Source: Odontesthes bonariensis (taxonomy: Eukaryota; Chordata; Actinopteri; Atheriniformes; Atherinopsidae). From it: a DNA stretch of 64,000 nt. Shown here piece after piece: positions 35,001 through 45,989 of the stretch; positions within the stretch are counted from its first letter, which is position 1, and each line of letters starts with the position of its first letter. The notes under the pieces are model-generated. The model made no database searches, had not been told where the DNA came from, and was given only the letters and a program-made list of their open reading frames with translations. Made by a program: the position numbers and the translations under genes. The DNA is taken from positions 6,796,254 to 6,860,253 of the forward strand of contig NC_134509.1 in assembly GCF_027942865.1 (NCBI RefSeq). The letters are read 5' to 3'.

Positions 35001-36975
35001 CCTCTTTTGTCTATACGCATTCCTGGTGCAGTCACAGCCATTGCTAACTCTGAAGTGACTGGCCTCTTCACTGACACCAGCTGTCCCTTTGGGTCTTTGT
35101 GCGGTTTGACCAGTTCAGCCTGGGAAGCTCTCGGTTCCACATCCAGAAGTCCCTGTTCCTCTGACCAGGATCCTGTCAGTGCTGCGGCTCACTTACACCT
35201 CTTAGGGGAATCCTTGTCTCTGATTGGACACCATCTTCAGGAGACAAATGTGAGTAGATAGAGTTAAGACAAAAAATAATCTAAAATATGCTGTTAATTT
35301 CTACTTAGAGGATTTATTATAGTTTATTTTACTTTGAAAATGCCCCGTTGAGATAGTGTATATATATATTGTGGCCCTCCAAGTAATGCTAGCTTTAATT
35401 CTCCACTTCTTCATTGAAAGGAGGGATTCCTGGTGTATGTTGGGGCAAAAACTGCAAATTTACTGCAGTGCTCAAAAAACCTTGTGAATCAAATGTTTTA
35501 CTACAGTATAAAGTCTGACAGAAAGCAATTACACAAAAGAATTTCTGACTATTAGACATCACATTATGTACTTTTTTCTGTTTACATTCAAAGTTGAGCC
35601 ACTGAGCAAATGTTTGTTGGGAAAAAGATAGTAATTTGAGATCTGTGAGCACAGTTGCTCACTCCAACACGTGCCAGGATCATCCAAATAAATCAGTCAA
35701 CAGAAAAGTTTGTGGACTATAAGCTGGACTGTATAGGACTGAAATAATTCCGGTAGGCTATGTACAGTCCTGTTTCACAGTAAGTGGGGATGTTGAAACT
35801 GCAAAAGCTTCTATTTTGAGACCTGCATAAATAAATGTGATGCCATCAGCACATTTTAGAAAATTTGTGACAGGGGCATCTAAAGACTTGTAGCAGTTTA
35901 GTTAAAGGGATAGTTCGCCTCTTTTGACACGAAACTGTATGACATCCCATACTAGCAATATCATTTATGAACATTTTCTTACCCCCTGCTGCGTCCTGTG
36001 AGCAGAGTTCCAGCCTCGTTTTGGTGTTGACGAAGGTAGTCCGGCTAACTGGCTGGGGCCACAAAAATAAAGTGTTTTGCTTCTCAAATCAATATGCGTT
36101 CAAAAGAGTAATACATTTGCATCACAAAATCGTTGTCCAGGAAAAAGTCAGACCTCACAATCGCTTGGCGCTATTTTATCTCTCCCTTCGTATCACTGCG
36201 TGCTGTGTAAACTGTGCAGACCGAGCAGTCCCCTGCTTCCGAGCAGCAAACACTGTAACAGGTGCGGCTGTCGGCAGGCGGCAGCAGGCAGTGATACGAA
36301 GGGAGAGAAAATACCGCCAAGCCTCAGCACAACAATTAAAAAAAGCCAGCCTCTGCACTTAGTATGGGTAACATGGAATGCCAAATCTAATTCCGCATGT
36401 ATTAAAACAGTAAGATGGTTCTGGAAGTGGGAGTTAAACTGGTCTGCCTGCTGCCCAGATCTGCCATCCATTGAAAGCTTTCTATTTTGTAAAACATAAA
36501 GCATGATAAAAAGAAGCCCCGAACTGCCCATCGTGTGAAAAATCCTTCATCAAGCACAAGTGGGAAAGCATTCTGCTTTCAATACCAGTTATGGATCTTC
36601 TATGTCTTCAAACTATTTGATTGCTGTTGCAACATATTCAGTGCTTAAAGGGGTCACGCAGGCGTCTCTGTGCCTCTCTACAGAAAATGGTGTGCATGTC
36701 GAGTACCTTCTCTCTACTCTTGGACTCTCTGCTGTGTGCTCTGGCTCCACTAATGGGCCTCACCACACAGATACCTGAGCTGGCAAGCTGCACAGAATGC
36801 ACATTGGTGAGCAATGCAGCCAGTTAACCACGCATACACACTCCATACTTTACACTCTGTTACATGTGCACGGTTCACCTAAGGGAAATGTTACCTGTTA
36901 AGAGAACACATGCTTATATCCCTTTTTAAGGCCTCCACTCTGGAAAACCTTGCTTATGTGATGCCTGGGCTGTAA
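32081..36975 (+). CDS. hmgxb4: HMGXB4-like protein lacking an HMG box
   Basis: Probable exons are 32081-32194, 32515-32554, one ending at 35249, 36684-36806 and 36931-36975. An untranslated exon likely ends at 31414 (CAAA|GTAAGT). The long exon's start is uncertain: AG sites at 34756, 34864 and 34899 all precede the same open frame. The C-terminus matches human HMGXB4 as I recall it: AAHLHLLGESLSLIGHHLQE, then STFSLLLDSLLCALAPL, LTTQIPEL and ENLAYVMPGL-stop. The N-terminus has ERPYKDFRVMKYLEAEE, like the family's YKDF block. HMGXB4 is a nuclear chromatin protein linked to Wnt control and the NURF complex. No HMG box or lysine-rich middle is found, so this copy is much shorter than human (~600 residues). 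It is divergent from hmox1. Confidence 0.8.
32695..34169. mobile_element. Degenerate Tc/mariner-class element (ISRm11-like) in an hmgxb4 intron
   Basis: The left end CAAACCCGATTTCCAG and the complement of the right end (CTCTGGAAATAAGGTTTG) match as inverted termini, with TA before the left end. The interior, for example GTGATGGTATGGGGCATC and GGATGACCAGCATTATG, resembles a broken transposase gene. The frames are full of stops. The subfamily name is from memory. Confidence 0.6.
35906..36330. mobile_element. TTAA-flanked repeat with internal hairpin, truncated at right
   Basis: It starts AGGGATAGTTCGCCTC after TTAA (35902-35905). An imperfect hairpin joins 36164-36199 (ATCTCTCCCTTCGTATCACT) to 36288-36321. 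The second arm ends early. It lies in an hmgxb4 intron. The overlapping short reading frames on both strands come from this hairpin. Confidence 0.55.
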
Positions 36976-37120
36976 GTGGGGACAGAAGACCCCGGTGGTT
37001 GTAGACAACAATGATACACTGAAAGACACTTTTGGACAAATCCCATTTATTTACAGACATCATGTTTGTGTGAATGTCATATCCTAATCGAATATACATG
37101 TGTACTGCCTTACATTGGTT

Positions 37121-37135
37121 ATCTGATTAAACAAC
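37121..37135 (+). terminator. hmgxb4: Candidate hmgxb4 poly(A) signal
   Basis: ATTAAA in CTGATTAAACAAC, about 150 bases after the stop codon. Confidence 0.35.
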
Positions 37136-37449
37136 ATACGTGAACGCTGAATTATGCGAGTTTCATTTTTCATTTGAGCTCTGAAAAAGAGATCCTGTGT
37201 CACTGGAAAACTTTAGATACGGGCTTGAGTCACATTAAAGCTCAGGCGTCACATCGCTTTAGTACAGGAATGTTGACAACATGAATGTCCAACGTAAGTG
37301 TTAACATATTCCTTTAAAATGTCTTAAAGCACATATAATTATGGTTTAGCTGATTTGTTCATCTCAGAAAAAAACACATTTTTGAAACACATTAAAGTTA
37401 ACAGTTCTGTGAGTGTTGCATGTTTATTTAAAAAAATAAAATGCATTTT

Positions 37450-37632
37450 TTGGGGGGGGGGCTTTTGTGCCTTTAATGGATTGCAAAGTTCAGAGAGACA
37501 GGAAGAGGGGGGGCAGAGAGAGAGGGAACGACACACAGCACAGGGCCGTCCGATACGGGACCAGCTGCAGCGAGGACTATAGCCTCTGTACATGGGGCGC
37601 CTGCTCAACCCACTACACCACGGACCACCCCT
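37450..37632 (-). mobile_element. tRNA-derived SINE
   Basis: On the minus strand it begins GGGTGGTCCGTGGTGTAGTG (an A-box-like promoter). It then runs through GAGCAGGCGCCCCATG and GCAGCTGGTCCCGTA (weak B box), a CT-rich body, and a tail with CATTAAAGGCACAAAAG. This layout is the common teleost tRNA-type SINE. The B box looks decayed. Confidence 0.75.
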
Positions 37633-37656
37633 GTTTTATTATTTTTTTATTATAGT

Positions 37657-38215
37657 AAAAGTATGTTGCTCACAGGCTTTTATTTTGTAAAAGTCTGTTG
37701 CTCACAGGCTTTAATTTTGTAAAAGTCTGTTGCTGTCTGCTGTGGAACCGGAAAAGAAAGTAATCGGCGGATCCACCAAACCTGGAGAAGGGTACGGAAC
37801 TTTTACTCTGCCATTTTAATTTTAAAGTTCTTCCAGACGGCGGAGTCGACAGAACCAAAGTCATCTGTAAACACAGCCAAGTTGAATTGTCTTCTCAGCG
37901 CAGTAGTTCCAGTATAAAATATCACTTAAAGGCAAAACACACAACTGATAGCAGCAAGTCATTCAAGGAAACAGACAGTGGAGCGAGGCTTCTACATAAA
38001 AACGACAGAAAGATGCTGATGTTAAAAGTATGTTTGCACAACAAATGTTATGGCACTTTCATTCATATGGCAGCACATTTAAAGTAAAACTAAAAACTAT
38101 ACGCTACTTTTGAATTCATTTTTGGATTTTGCGTACAAATGCGATTAATCGTGATTAATCTAGGAAATCATGTGATTAATTAGATTAAGAATTTGAATCG
38201 TTGCCCATAGTTGAA
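37657..38215 (+). mobile_element. hAT element fragment with a decayed BED zinc finger
   Basis: A tandem ~32-bp unit (GTAAAAGTCTGTTGCTCACA) is repeated at the start. The frame around 37820-37990 then reads GGVDRTKVICKHSQVEL and SSIKYHLKAKH, the shape of a BED finger with one Cys changed to Ser. It ends with GCGATTAATCGTGATTAATC and GTTGCCCATAG. Related pieces in the other orientation lie at 63463-63845. Confidence 0.65.
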
Positions 38216-38961
38216 AGTTTAGAATGTCCCCCACTCCAAAAAGATTTGACTCATGTTAAGGTAAATATTATCTTGTTGATCATTGCTCATGTTTAATAGA
38301 TTATTTCATTAATGCAAATGCTGATTGTCAAATGTTTTAGAGTATTAATTATTACCCTTTCAAACCAACTTTCCATAGCTATTGATTGGTGTTTATTGTA
38401 AGACATTTGTAATGTTATCCATTATTGTTATTTATTTGCTATACAAAGTTTTTATAGATCAAACCAAATTCACAGGCTATGAAATGAGTAAAGTTTTATG
38501 CTTCAAGCTTTTCAGACAGCATGTAGAAAATAAATTCCGGGTCCTGTTTTAGGAATTTCCTTCGGTCACAACTCTGCATGACAACACATGTTTTCACAGT
38601 TTACCAACTGTTCTCCTTGGTAACCATAAGCCGTGAATAACATCTTTGACAGACAGTGAGGACTTCATGGGTGCGGCAGGCGAACAAAGTTGGAGTGATT
38701 CACATGTCCAGCGGGTGTTCCTCCTCCGCCCCATCTTGGAATGCTTAGCACCTTGCAGACTACAAAAACCTGTTCAACACAAAAAAATAAACATTTAATT
38801 TGTGCGTATGCGTGGTTAAAGTTGGGAGTGGTTAAATGAGTTACTCCCTGATAATGCAGACCTCACCTGAGGAGGCACCTTTTAGTAGTCGACTGGGAAC
38901 CGACGTGTTCTGAAGCTGTCTGGATGGAGATGTAATTCAGTTCCCAACTGAATGAAAAAAA

Positions 38962-39005
38962 TATATATACACCTGAACGTGGCTTCTTAGAACTCAAAAA
39001 CACAA
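38962..39005 (+). promoter_or_regulatory. Candidate promoter and untranslated first exon of the double-GIMAP gene
   Basis: TATATATA at 38962-38969 is followed about 35 bases later by a consensus donor (CACAA|GTGAGT at 39005). The coding exon has its acceptor (CCCAAATCAG) only two bases before the ATG, so an upstream untranslated exon is needed. This is the best candidate. Confidence 0.35.
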
Positions 39006-39817
39006 GTGAGTAGATTTCCTTTTATTTAAATAATACATTGTTTCCATTACAAGAGACAGATTTACCTGTAGCAGCTAATTGTGGACTAGTGTTGCTCAAA
39101 CGGATGTTTCTTGGCCATTTAAATAGTCTGTGGCGAAGAATAAACTAGTATTTAATGTGTGCTGAAGACGTGGTTTGAATTCTGTCTCTGCTTTTAGCAA
39201 ACAGTAACTAGAGACAATTTTCATGTGACATTTTTTATGCTCAGTAATAGTGCAGTTCCTCAGATTCACTTTGGTTCCAGATATGTTCACGTTGCTGCTA
39301 TTGTGTGGTGCATGGTGTCAAAGTAAACTACATACCGTACGTTCAGGCCTTGTTTTTGTGAGCTAAACATGAATGTTTTGTGACTGCTTCGCATATCAAT
39401 TAAATTGATTAAAAAAGTCCAGGCAGAATGTAGCTCAACTGGACTGGCAAGGTGTGTTTTATCAAACACTTAGATCTGAGGGAAGTGGTTTTGAATCCAA
39501 ACAAAAGAGTAAGCAAGTTCTCACACATGCATTAGCAATGTTTCCAGTTCCTTGTGCACCATGCACCACGGTGTAAGGACAGTAGATGAAAGAAAGAAGT
39601 TGTCTATACATAATATCTGTTCAACTGGCTACTCCAGTTTTCTCTGTATCCTCTTTCATTATAAGGTGTTATGTATTCAGAGTTAAAGTAAGAAAAAACT
39701 ACCTTGATTTTGTCAGGTTTTAGAAGTGTTCAGCGGATAATAGCAGCAACTTTTAGTATTTATTAAAAGCATGTAGCGCATCTGACCCTTTTCTTCCACT
39801 CTTCTCCCAAATCAGGC

Positions 39818-42800
39818 ATGAGTGAGCAGAGCCTCCGGAGGTCCTCACCCTCAGACCTCAGGTTGATTCTTCTGGGGAACATTGGATGTGGGAAGACATC
39901 ATCAGCGGACACTATCCTGGGCCAGCCGTCCCACACCTCTTCCAGTGACTCTAAGAGTTGCCAGCAGCGACAGGGCTTCAGTGACGGCAGGAATGTGACT
40001 CTGGTGGAGGCTCCAAGATGGTACTGGAACGGTGGAAAAATGGAAGAAAGTGTTAGAAAGGAGACGGAGCGGGCTATGACTCTGGTGGCACCAGGTCCAC
40101 ATGCTGTTTTGCTGCTGGTGCCTGTTGGCCAGTTCACAGAGGTTAGTGGACGTTTGCCCTCCAGTTGCCTTTTTCCCTACATGTATCAAAGATGAAAAGG
40201 TGTGATCAAATTACATTTAAGTGTAGCTAGCATAGTATACAGTATGCTGAACACATCTGTATGTCCAACATAGACTGAATTTTTCAGTTAAGTTTCAAAT
40301 GATGACTTTTTAGTACCTGTTCGTTCCCAGATGGAGGGCCGGGTTCCTGCAGAGTTGGAAGACTTATTTGGGACGGAGGTGCTGGATCACACCTTGGTGC
40401 TGCTGACCTGTGGAGACTACTTGTTGAGAAGAACAAAGGAGGTATTAGAGATTTACACCTACCCCTTGTTTAACATCATCAAAAAAAAAATAAAGTCATT
40501 CTTGACCCAATATCTAAAACTGTATGTTAGAGATCCACCTTTCATTAAAGCTCACTGTTGGTACAATACAGTCCACTAAGCTCTCCCTGATATAACTTCT
40601 GGCTTTGATTATGTTAACCTGCTTTCAAACAATAGTACGTTATGTTAAATATACTGTATTTTGAAAAAAAAATGGTGGTTTGCTTCCACCTTCTGGCCTT
40701 CAGATATTTTTGCATTATATACTAACCTTTCACCGGGCTCAGTTTCTACCAATTAAGGTACTGTTTTAAAAAGCTGAGGAGGAGCAAAGAAATGCAAGTC
40801 AAAATTCACTTACGCCTCGTTGTTTTTTCCACAGGAATACCTTCAGACAGAACAGCCGGGACTGAGGCAGATAATTGAACGCTGCGGAGGGAGGTACCAT
40901 GTCCTTAATAACCGTCGGCGACAAGACAGAGAGCAGGTTCATGAGCTGGCGGAGAAGGTGAGCTGGGAAGCTCTGAATTAACGGTTTTCCCACCATACGT
41001 CATAACTGAGCCAGTTATCTGTTGAGCAGTAGGCATCCTGCTTCATCTCTTTAAACGCAGCTGCATTTCAGGACTGGTCTGGGTTTAATGATCACATTCA
41101 TTCGCAGCCACAGCTGTGCAGTTGTTTTTACGAAGTGAGTCTGTCCGTCTGTTCTGGCAAAGTGGTGTCCTGGAAACACCAGCTGGAGCGACAGCTACCA
41201 CTAAAGTGTTTTTAAAACTTGTTGTATTGATCAGATGCAAAGACCATGATCAAAGATGTTTACTCATTAGACAAATCACCAACATTTTAAAGGATGTCAC
41301 ATCGCAAATTGTCCTCTTGATACATTGCAAATGTGATTGGCATAAGAATCATCCAAGAAAACCAAAGTTCCTGAATTCTCCACCTGTCACCACTTTTCAA
41401 GGCGTAGGGATGGGACCAGTAACCCAGTACAGTAAACTGTGAATTCATATTGATAATTCTCTCCCTTATGCTTCACATTCAGCAGTTGCTTGAAAAAAAA
41501 AAAAAGATTGAAAATAAAAGTAGACCTTTAGAATCAAATCTTTCTTTAAGGGCCAAAAGGATGCTAGCTGTGACCACTTCCGTGTCTGCAGGATCATGGA
41601 AATGTTATTTACTGGCGTGCTACTTCTGTACTGTAATACTTCCACACCTGTAAGATACAGTTTGCCACAAAGGATTGAGCTTCATTACCGATGTTAAAAG
41701 CCTTACCCACCACTTTGCATTGTATGCTTGAGTTGAGTGGTGTGCTTTGTCCACCCGTACACTCAACCGCTGGCATTTTTGGTCTGCTTCTAACGTCCTT
41801 CAAAAAAGTCTGGGAAGTTACCATGATTGTTCTGAAGGCATATTCATTTTATCTTTCCTTCAAACCTTTACTGAGAGAGGACAAAAGGCATTTTGAAAAT
41901 GCTGCTCCATTGGTTTATTGACGAAAATCTCAAATGACTTTGATATCTGCTCTTGCGAAATGAATTCAAGTAAATATTAAACATATTGGAGGCAAATACA
42001 TATGACGGTAAATGCGACCTTAGTTGATCAAATATTTAGGTATGATGTTATAGCTCCTTTAAATTATTGAATTAAATTAAATTAAATTTTATTTATATAG
42101 CGCCAAATTACAACAAATGTCATCTTAAGGCACTTCAAAGATACAATCCAATTCAATCCAATCAAATCCAATTAATTAGATTCCAAATTAGTTCAATTAA
42201 TACATACAAAGCCAATTTAAAAAAGTAGCCTATCTAAGGAAACCAACAGATTGCACCGAAACGTCTCTTCAATCCAATTCCCCATCCTGAGAGTGCACGA
42301 GGCAGCTGTGGAAAGAAAAACTCCCTTTTAACAGGAAGAAACCTCGGGCAGAACCAGACTCAGGAAGGGCGGCCATCTGCCCCGACCAGCTGGGGGTTGA
42401 GACGACAGGAAAGAGGGGACAATAAGCACCATGAAACCAGGCCAGGAATACCTGCTGAGAAAGAGAAACACAAGATTATGTCATATGCACATGGAAAGTA
42501 AAGGAGAGTAGAGTGAGGAGAGGTGCATCATGGGAGGTCCCCATGCATTCTAGGCCTAGAGCAACATAACTATGAGATGTTTGAGGTTCACCTGAGCCAT
42601 CCCTAACTATAAGCTTTGAGGATGTCTGCTTCCCGGACATTTACTGGCAGCTGGTTCCACAGAGAGAGGCCTTATAACTGAAGGCTCTGCCTCCCATTCT
42701 ACTTTTAGAAACTCTCGGAACCACAAGTAGACCTGCAGTCTGAGAGCAAAGTGCTCTTTATGTGTATGTGTAAATTATGTGTACAAATTTATTTTGTTTA

Positions 42801-45800
42801 TTTATTTTTTATTTTATTTAAGTTGTCTTTGTTGGCCTGAGTTGAAGCCTGTTTTGGCCAAGACTCTCTTGTAAAAGAGATTTCCAATTTGACTAATATT
42901 CCTGGTTAATTAAAGGTCAAATATAAAGCTGAACTCCCCTGTCCTGAAATTCAAATGTAACATTTTTTTAATTCCTGCAGTTAAAGTTATGGTTTTATTT
43001 GTTTATCAATAGGTGGACAGTATGGTGCAGAAAAATGGGCTGTACATCAGGAAAACTGACCAGGAGAGAGAGCTGGAGAAACGAGTGAAAGAACGAAAGC
43101 GAGAACTCATGGAAAGTTACACAGCACAAAAGGAAGAGACAAGAAGGGCAAAAGCATCGAGGAGCATCTCTGACAGGGTTGATCAAGGAGAGGAGTCCGT
43201 CAGCATCTTGGAGCGGATGAGAAGAGAAGAAAGAGATGAAACGGAGGGAAAAGTGGTGGAGATCCAAGTGTCTAACAGTCTTTGTTCAGCTCCAACACCG
43301 GAGCCGCAGTCGTATTCGCAGCCGCGAGATGACCGGCTGTTGAACAAGACACCCAGTTACAGACTAAATGCAGGTAAATGAGGTGCAGCTGGGGCATGTC
43401 CAATGTTTTTACACAATTTGTCCTGCATCTCAGTGTTAACACGAGTTGTCTCAGAGCAAATACCTCTGCTAAGGCTGAGTAGAAAAAATCCTTGCATCCA
43501 GATGTGGAAGGAGATCAAAGGTTTGTCACTTTAAATTTGCCCATGACCCACCTCTGGTAAAATTTATATTCAGATGAGTTCAGCTTTTTGAGTAACTGTG
43601 TTAAAAAAAAACAGACAAAGCTGAGACAACCACATAACATGACTCTTGAATTAGTAAAAAGGCAAAAGTGAGCAAAGAAAATATTAAAGCTTTTCCTCTG
43701 ATTTTGTTCCCTGCAGATGGAGCCACACTCTCACAAATTTCTGAGGTTAAATCAACCCCAAAAATCACATATACTCGTAAGTCTCTGGACCTCGCTGTCT
43801 TATGTCACTTTGATGGCCCATTCACTTCTATGATATTGAGTAGGGATATTAATGATCTTGATTTCCAAATGTACTTGATGATTTTCAGTTCACCACAGAA
43901 TCAACAGTTTTGAGGAGAAAACACCAGAGTCGTCTCCTACCTCCTCTCCTCCTCCTTCGCCCGTCTTCTCGCCTTCCACCCACTCCTCGCCAAAGTTTAC
44001 CGTTTCTCCGTCTTTGTTCTCAACATCCTCCTCGTCTGCCTCATCCTCCTCTTTGTCCTCGTCCTCTCCGGAGCTTCGCCTGGTATTGCTTGGGCGATCC
44101 GGAGCAGGGAAAAGTGCAGCTGGCAACAGCATACTGGGGCAGGAGGTGTTTGACTCCCGTCCAGACAGCTTCACGACAATCACTCAGAAGTGTGAGAAAC
44201 AGAAGGCACTAGTTGATGGAAGAAAGGTCAGTGTATAAAAGTATTAATATTGCCAAACCTCAAAATTATCATTGTCATCCTCCATCTTCTTGTGTAGCAT
44301 TATAAAACAATGCAACCAGTCAGATTTCACTGGAATTAGCTTCATGTTGTCTTTTGTCTCACCCGCAGGTGGCAGTAGTGGACACTCCTGATTGGTTCAA
44401 CTCAGAGCAGACTCCAGAAGAGGTGCGAGCTCAAATCTCCTCCTGCGTTGCTTTATCTAGCCCTGGCCCTCACGCCTTTCTCCTGTGCGTCCCGTTAGAC
44501 CAGCCTGCAAAGACCGAGCTGCAGGCTCTCGGGGCCTTTGAGACTGTTTTTGGCTCAGCAGCAGTCCAGAGACACACCGTGGTCCTTTTTACTTACGCAG
44601 ATCGACTGAGGGAAAGCGGGACAGCTGGAAACAACAGTGTGGAGGACTACATCGCCAGTCAGCGAGGGGATTTGTTGAAACTTGTGGAAAAATGTGGGGA
44701 TAGGTTTCATGTGATGGAGATGGGAGAAGGTTGGAGGGAGAAGAGGAATGTGGCAGAGCTACTAGAGACAGTGGAGCAGACTGTGAAGGAGGCTGGAGGA
44801 CAATGTTATTCTTCTCCTGCTTTTCAGGAGGCAGAAAACAAAGTGAGGCAGAAACAGCTCGAAATTTCAAGGGAGAGAAGGGGCAAAAGGCCAGAGCAAG
44901 ACAGGATAGGAGATGCTAGGCGGCTTAGCTCTGAGAGGCAGGGGCTTTATTCATGCATGCAGCCTGTAGATGAGGCAGAAGAGGACACGAGAGAGGAGGA
45001 GATTGAGAAAACAAGGGATGAGGCAGAGATGAGTGTAAGCACCATAAACCTTGAGAGCCTTCCTCCTATTACACATTCCACCATGTCCCCTTCACTTCTC
45101 TGCTCCATTATGGAGAAAATGGAGTCCAGTGCAAAGATGTTACCCAAACTGTTATCGGACAGCTCTGCTCTGTTTGGAGAGGGAGCAAAAAAAGTAAAAA
45201 GTAGTCCAGTGTGGGGAAAAGTTGGCAGTGGTGCACAGAATGTCCAGAAGGTAGTGGTTGACAGTTCTGTGTGGCAAAAGTTTGGAGCTACTGCAGAACA
45301 GGTTTCCAAAGCAGTAGGAGATAGGGTTCCCAAGGTAGTGGTGGATGGTTCTGCATGGGTGGGATCTGGAGCAAAAGCAATGGGGGCAAGTCCAATGTGG
45401 GAGAAAGTTGGTTCAGGGGCCAAACTAGTGGCTGACAGTTCCATGCGTGTCGGATCTGGGATTGGAGCCGGGGCAAAGAATTTGGCGCAGAGTTCTGTTT
45501 GGGGAAAAGTAGGTTCTGGTGCCAAAACTGGAGCTAAACTGGTGGCAGACGGTTCAGTAAAAGTTGGAGCTGGGCTCGGAGCTGGAGCAAAGAAGGTGGT
45601 GCAGAGTCCTGTGTGGGGGAAGGTGGGCTCTGGGACAAAAATGGGGATCGAAATGGTGGCTGAGAGTTCAGTGTGGGAGAAAATTGGGGCTTCTGCTAAA
45701 CGGGTGCCTAAAGTAGTGATTGGAGGTCTGCTGCTGGGTCTGGTGTTAGGCGTGTTTTTGGGGGGGATGATTGGTGGAGCGGTCGGGGCAGCCGCTGGAT

Positions 45801-45949
45801 CTGCTGTTACCGAGGTGGGGAGACGGAAATTTAGCAACAAAAACACATCAGAGAAGATGGATGAGGCTACAAGAAATGTTCAGGGAATGATGAACAACGG
45901 CGTTGATGGCGTGATTAAAGAAGGAGGAAAAAGTTTGAAAACTGAATGA
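39818..45949 (+). CDS. Double GIMAP/AIG1-domain GTPase with repeat tail and hydrophobic C-terminal segment
   Basis: Eight coding exons chain in phase: 39818-40141, 40331-40441, 40835-40957, 43013-43373, 43717-43776, 43889-44226 and 44369-45949, with an untranslated exon upstream making the eighth. They give about 965 residues. AIG1 domain 1 (about 11-200) has the P-loop GNIGCGKTSSADTILG and GPHAVLLLVPVGQFT, but EAPRWY replaces the usual DTPG. A charged coiled-coil-like linker (about 190-300) and a Ser/Pro linker follow. Domain 2 (about 388-590) has GRSGAGKSAAGNSILGQ, VVDTPDWF and FTYADRL. Residues about 717-884 hold nine degenerate copies of SSVWGKVGSGAK. Then comes a glycine-rich hydrophobic stretch (about 887-920) that could enter membranes. 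GIMAPs are septin-like GTPases of immune cells that coat membranes. I know no family name for this layout; GIMAP8 also has several AIG1 domains. Function is inferred. Confidence 0.85.
42065..42770. repeat. Dispersed fish repeat in intron 3 of the double-GIMAP gene
   Basis: It starts after (AAATT)n with TTTATATAGCGCCAAATT. It continues with AGGCACTTCAAAGATAC, GAAAGAAAAACTCCCTTTT, GAAGAAACCTCGGGCAGAAC and GGCGGCCATCTGCCCCG. These words mark a very common teleost non-LTR-associated repeat. No open frame is present. Confidence 0.65.
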
Positions 45950-45978
45950 AGGATTGAATGGAGCATGTAAAATGTCAA

Positions 45979-45984
45979 AATAAA
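45979..45984 (+). terminator. Poly(A) signal of the double-GIMAP gene
   Basis: AATAAA 30 bases after the stop codon, giving an unusually short 3' UTR. A T-rich stretch (CTTGTTTCATTCC) follows. Confidence 0.6.
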
Positions 45985-45989
45985 CATAA

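Noticed and set aside
36077-36531. Overlapping frames on both strands
   Set aside because: They arise from the hairpin of the TTAA-flanked repeat. The same peptide occurs on both strands because the arms are inverted copies.
37450-37632. A true tRNA gene
   Set aside because: The A-box region is tRNA-like but the B box is decayed, and a SINE body and tail follow. It is a SINE.
44947-45846. 299-codon open frame on the minus strand
   Set aside because: It is antisense to the repeat tail of the double-GIMAP gene. Its Pro/Thr-rich repeats mirror the sense repeat, and it has no splice or family support.
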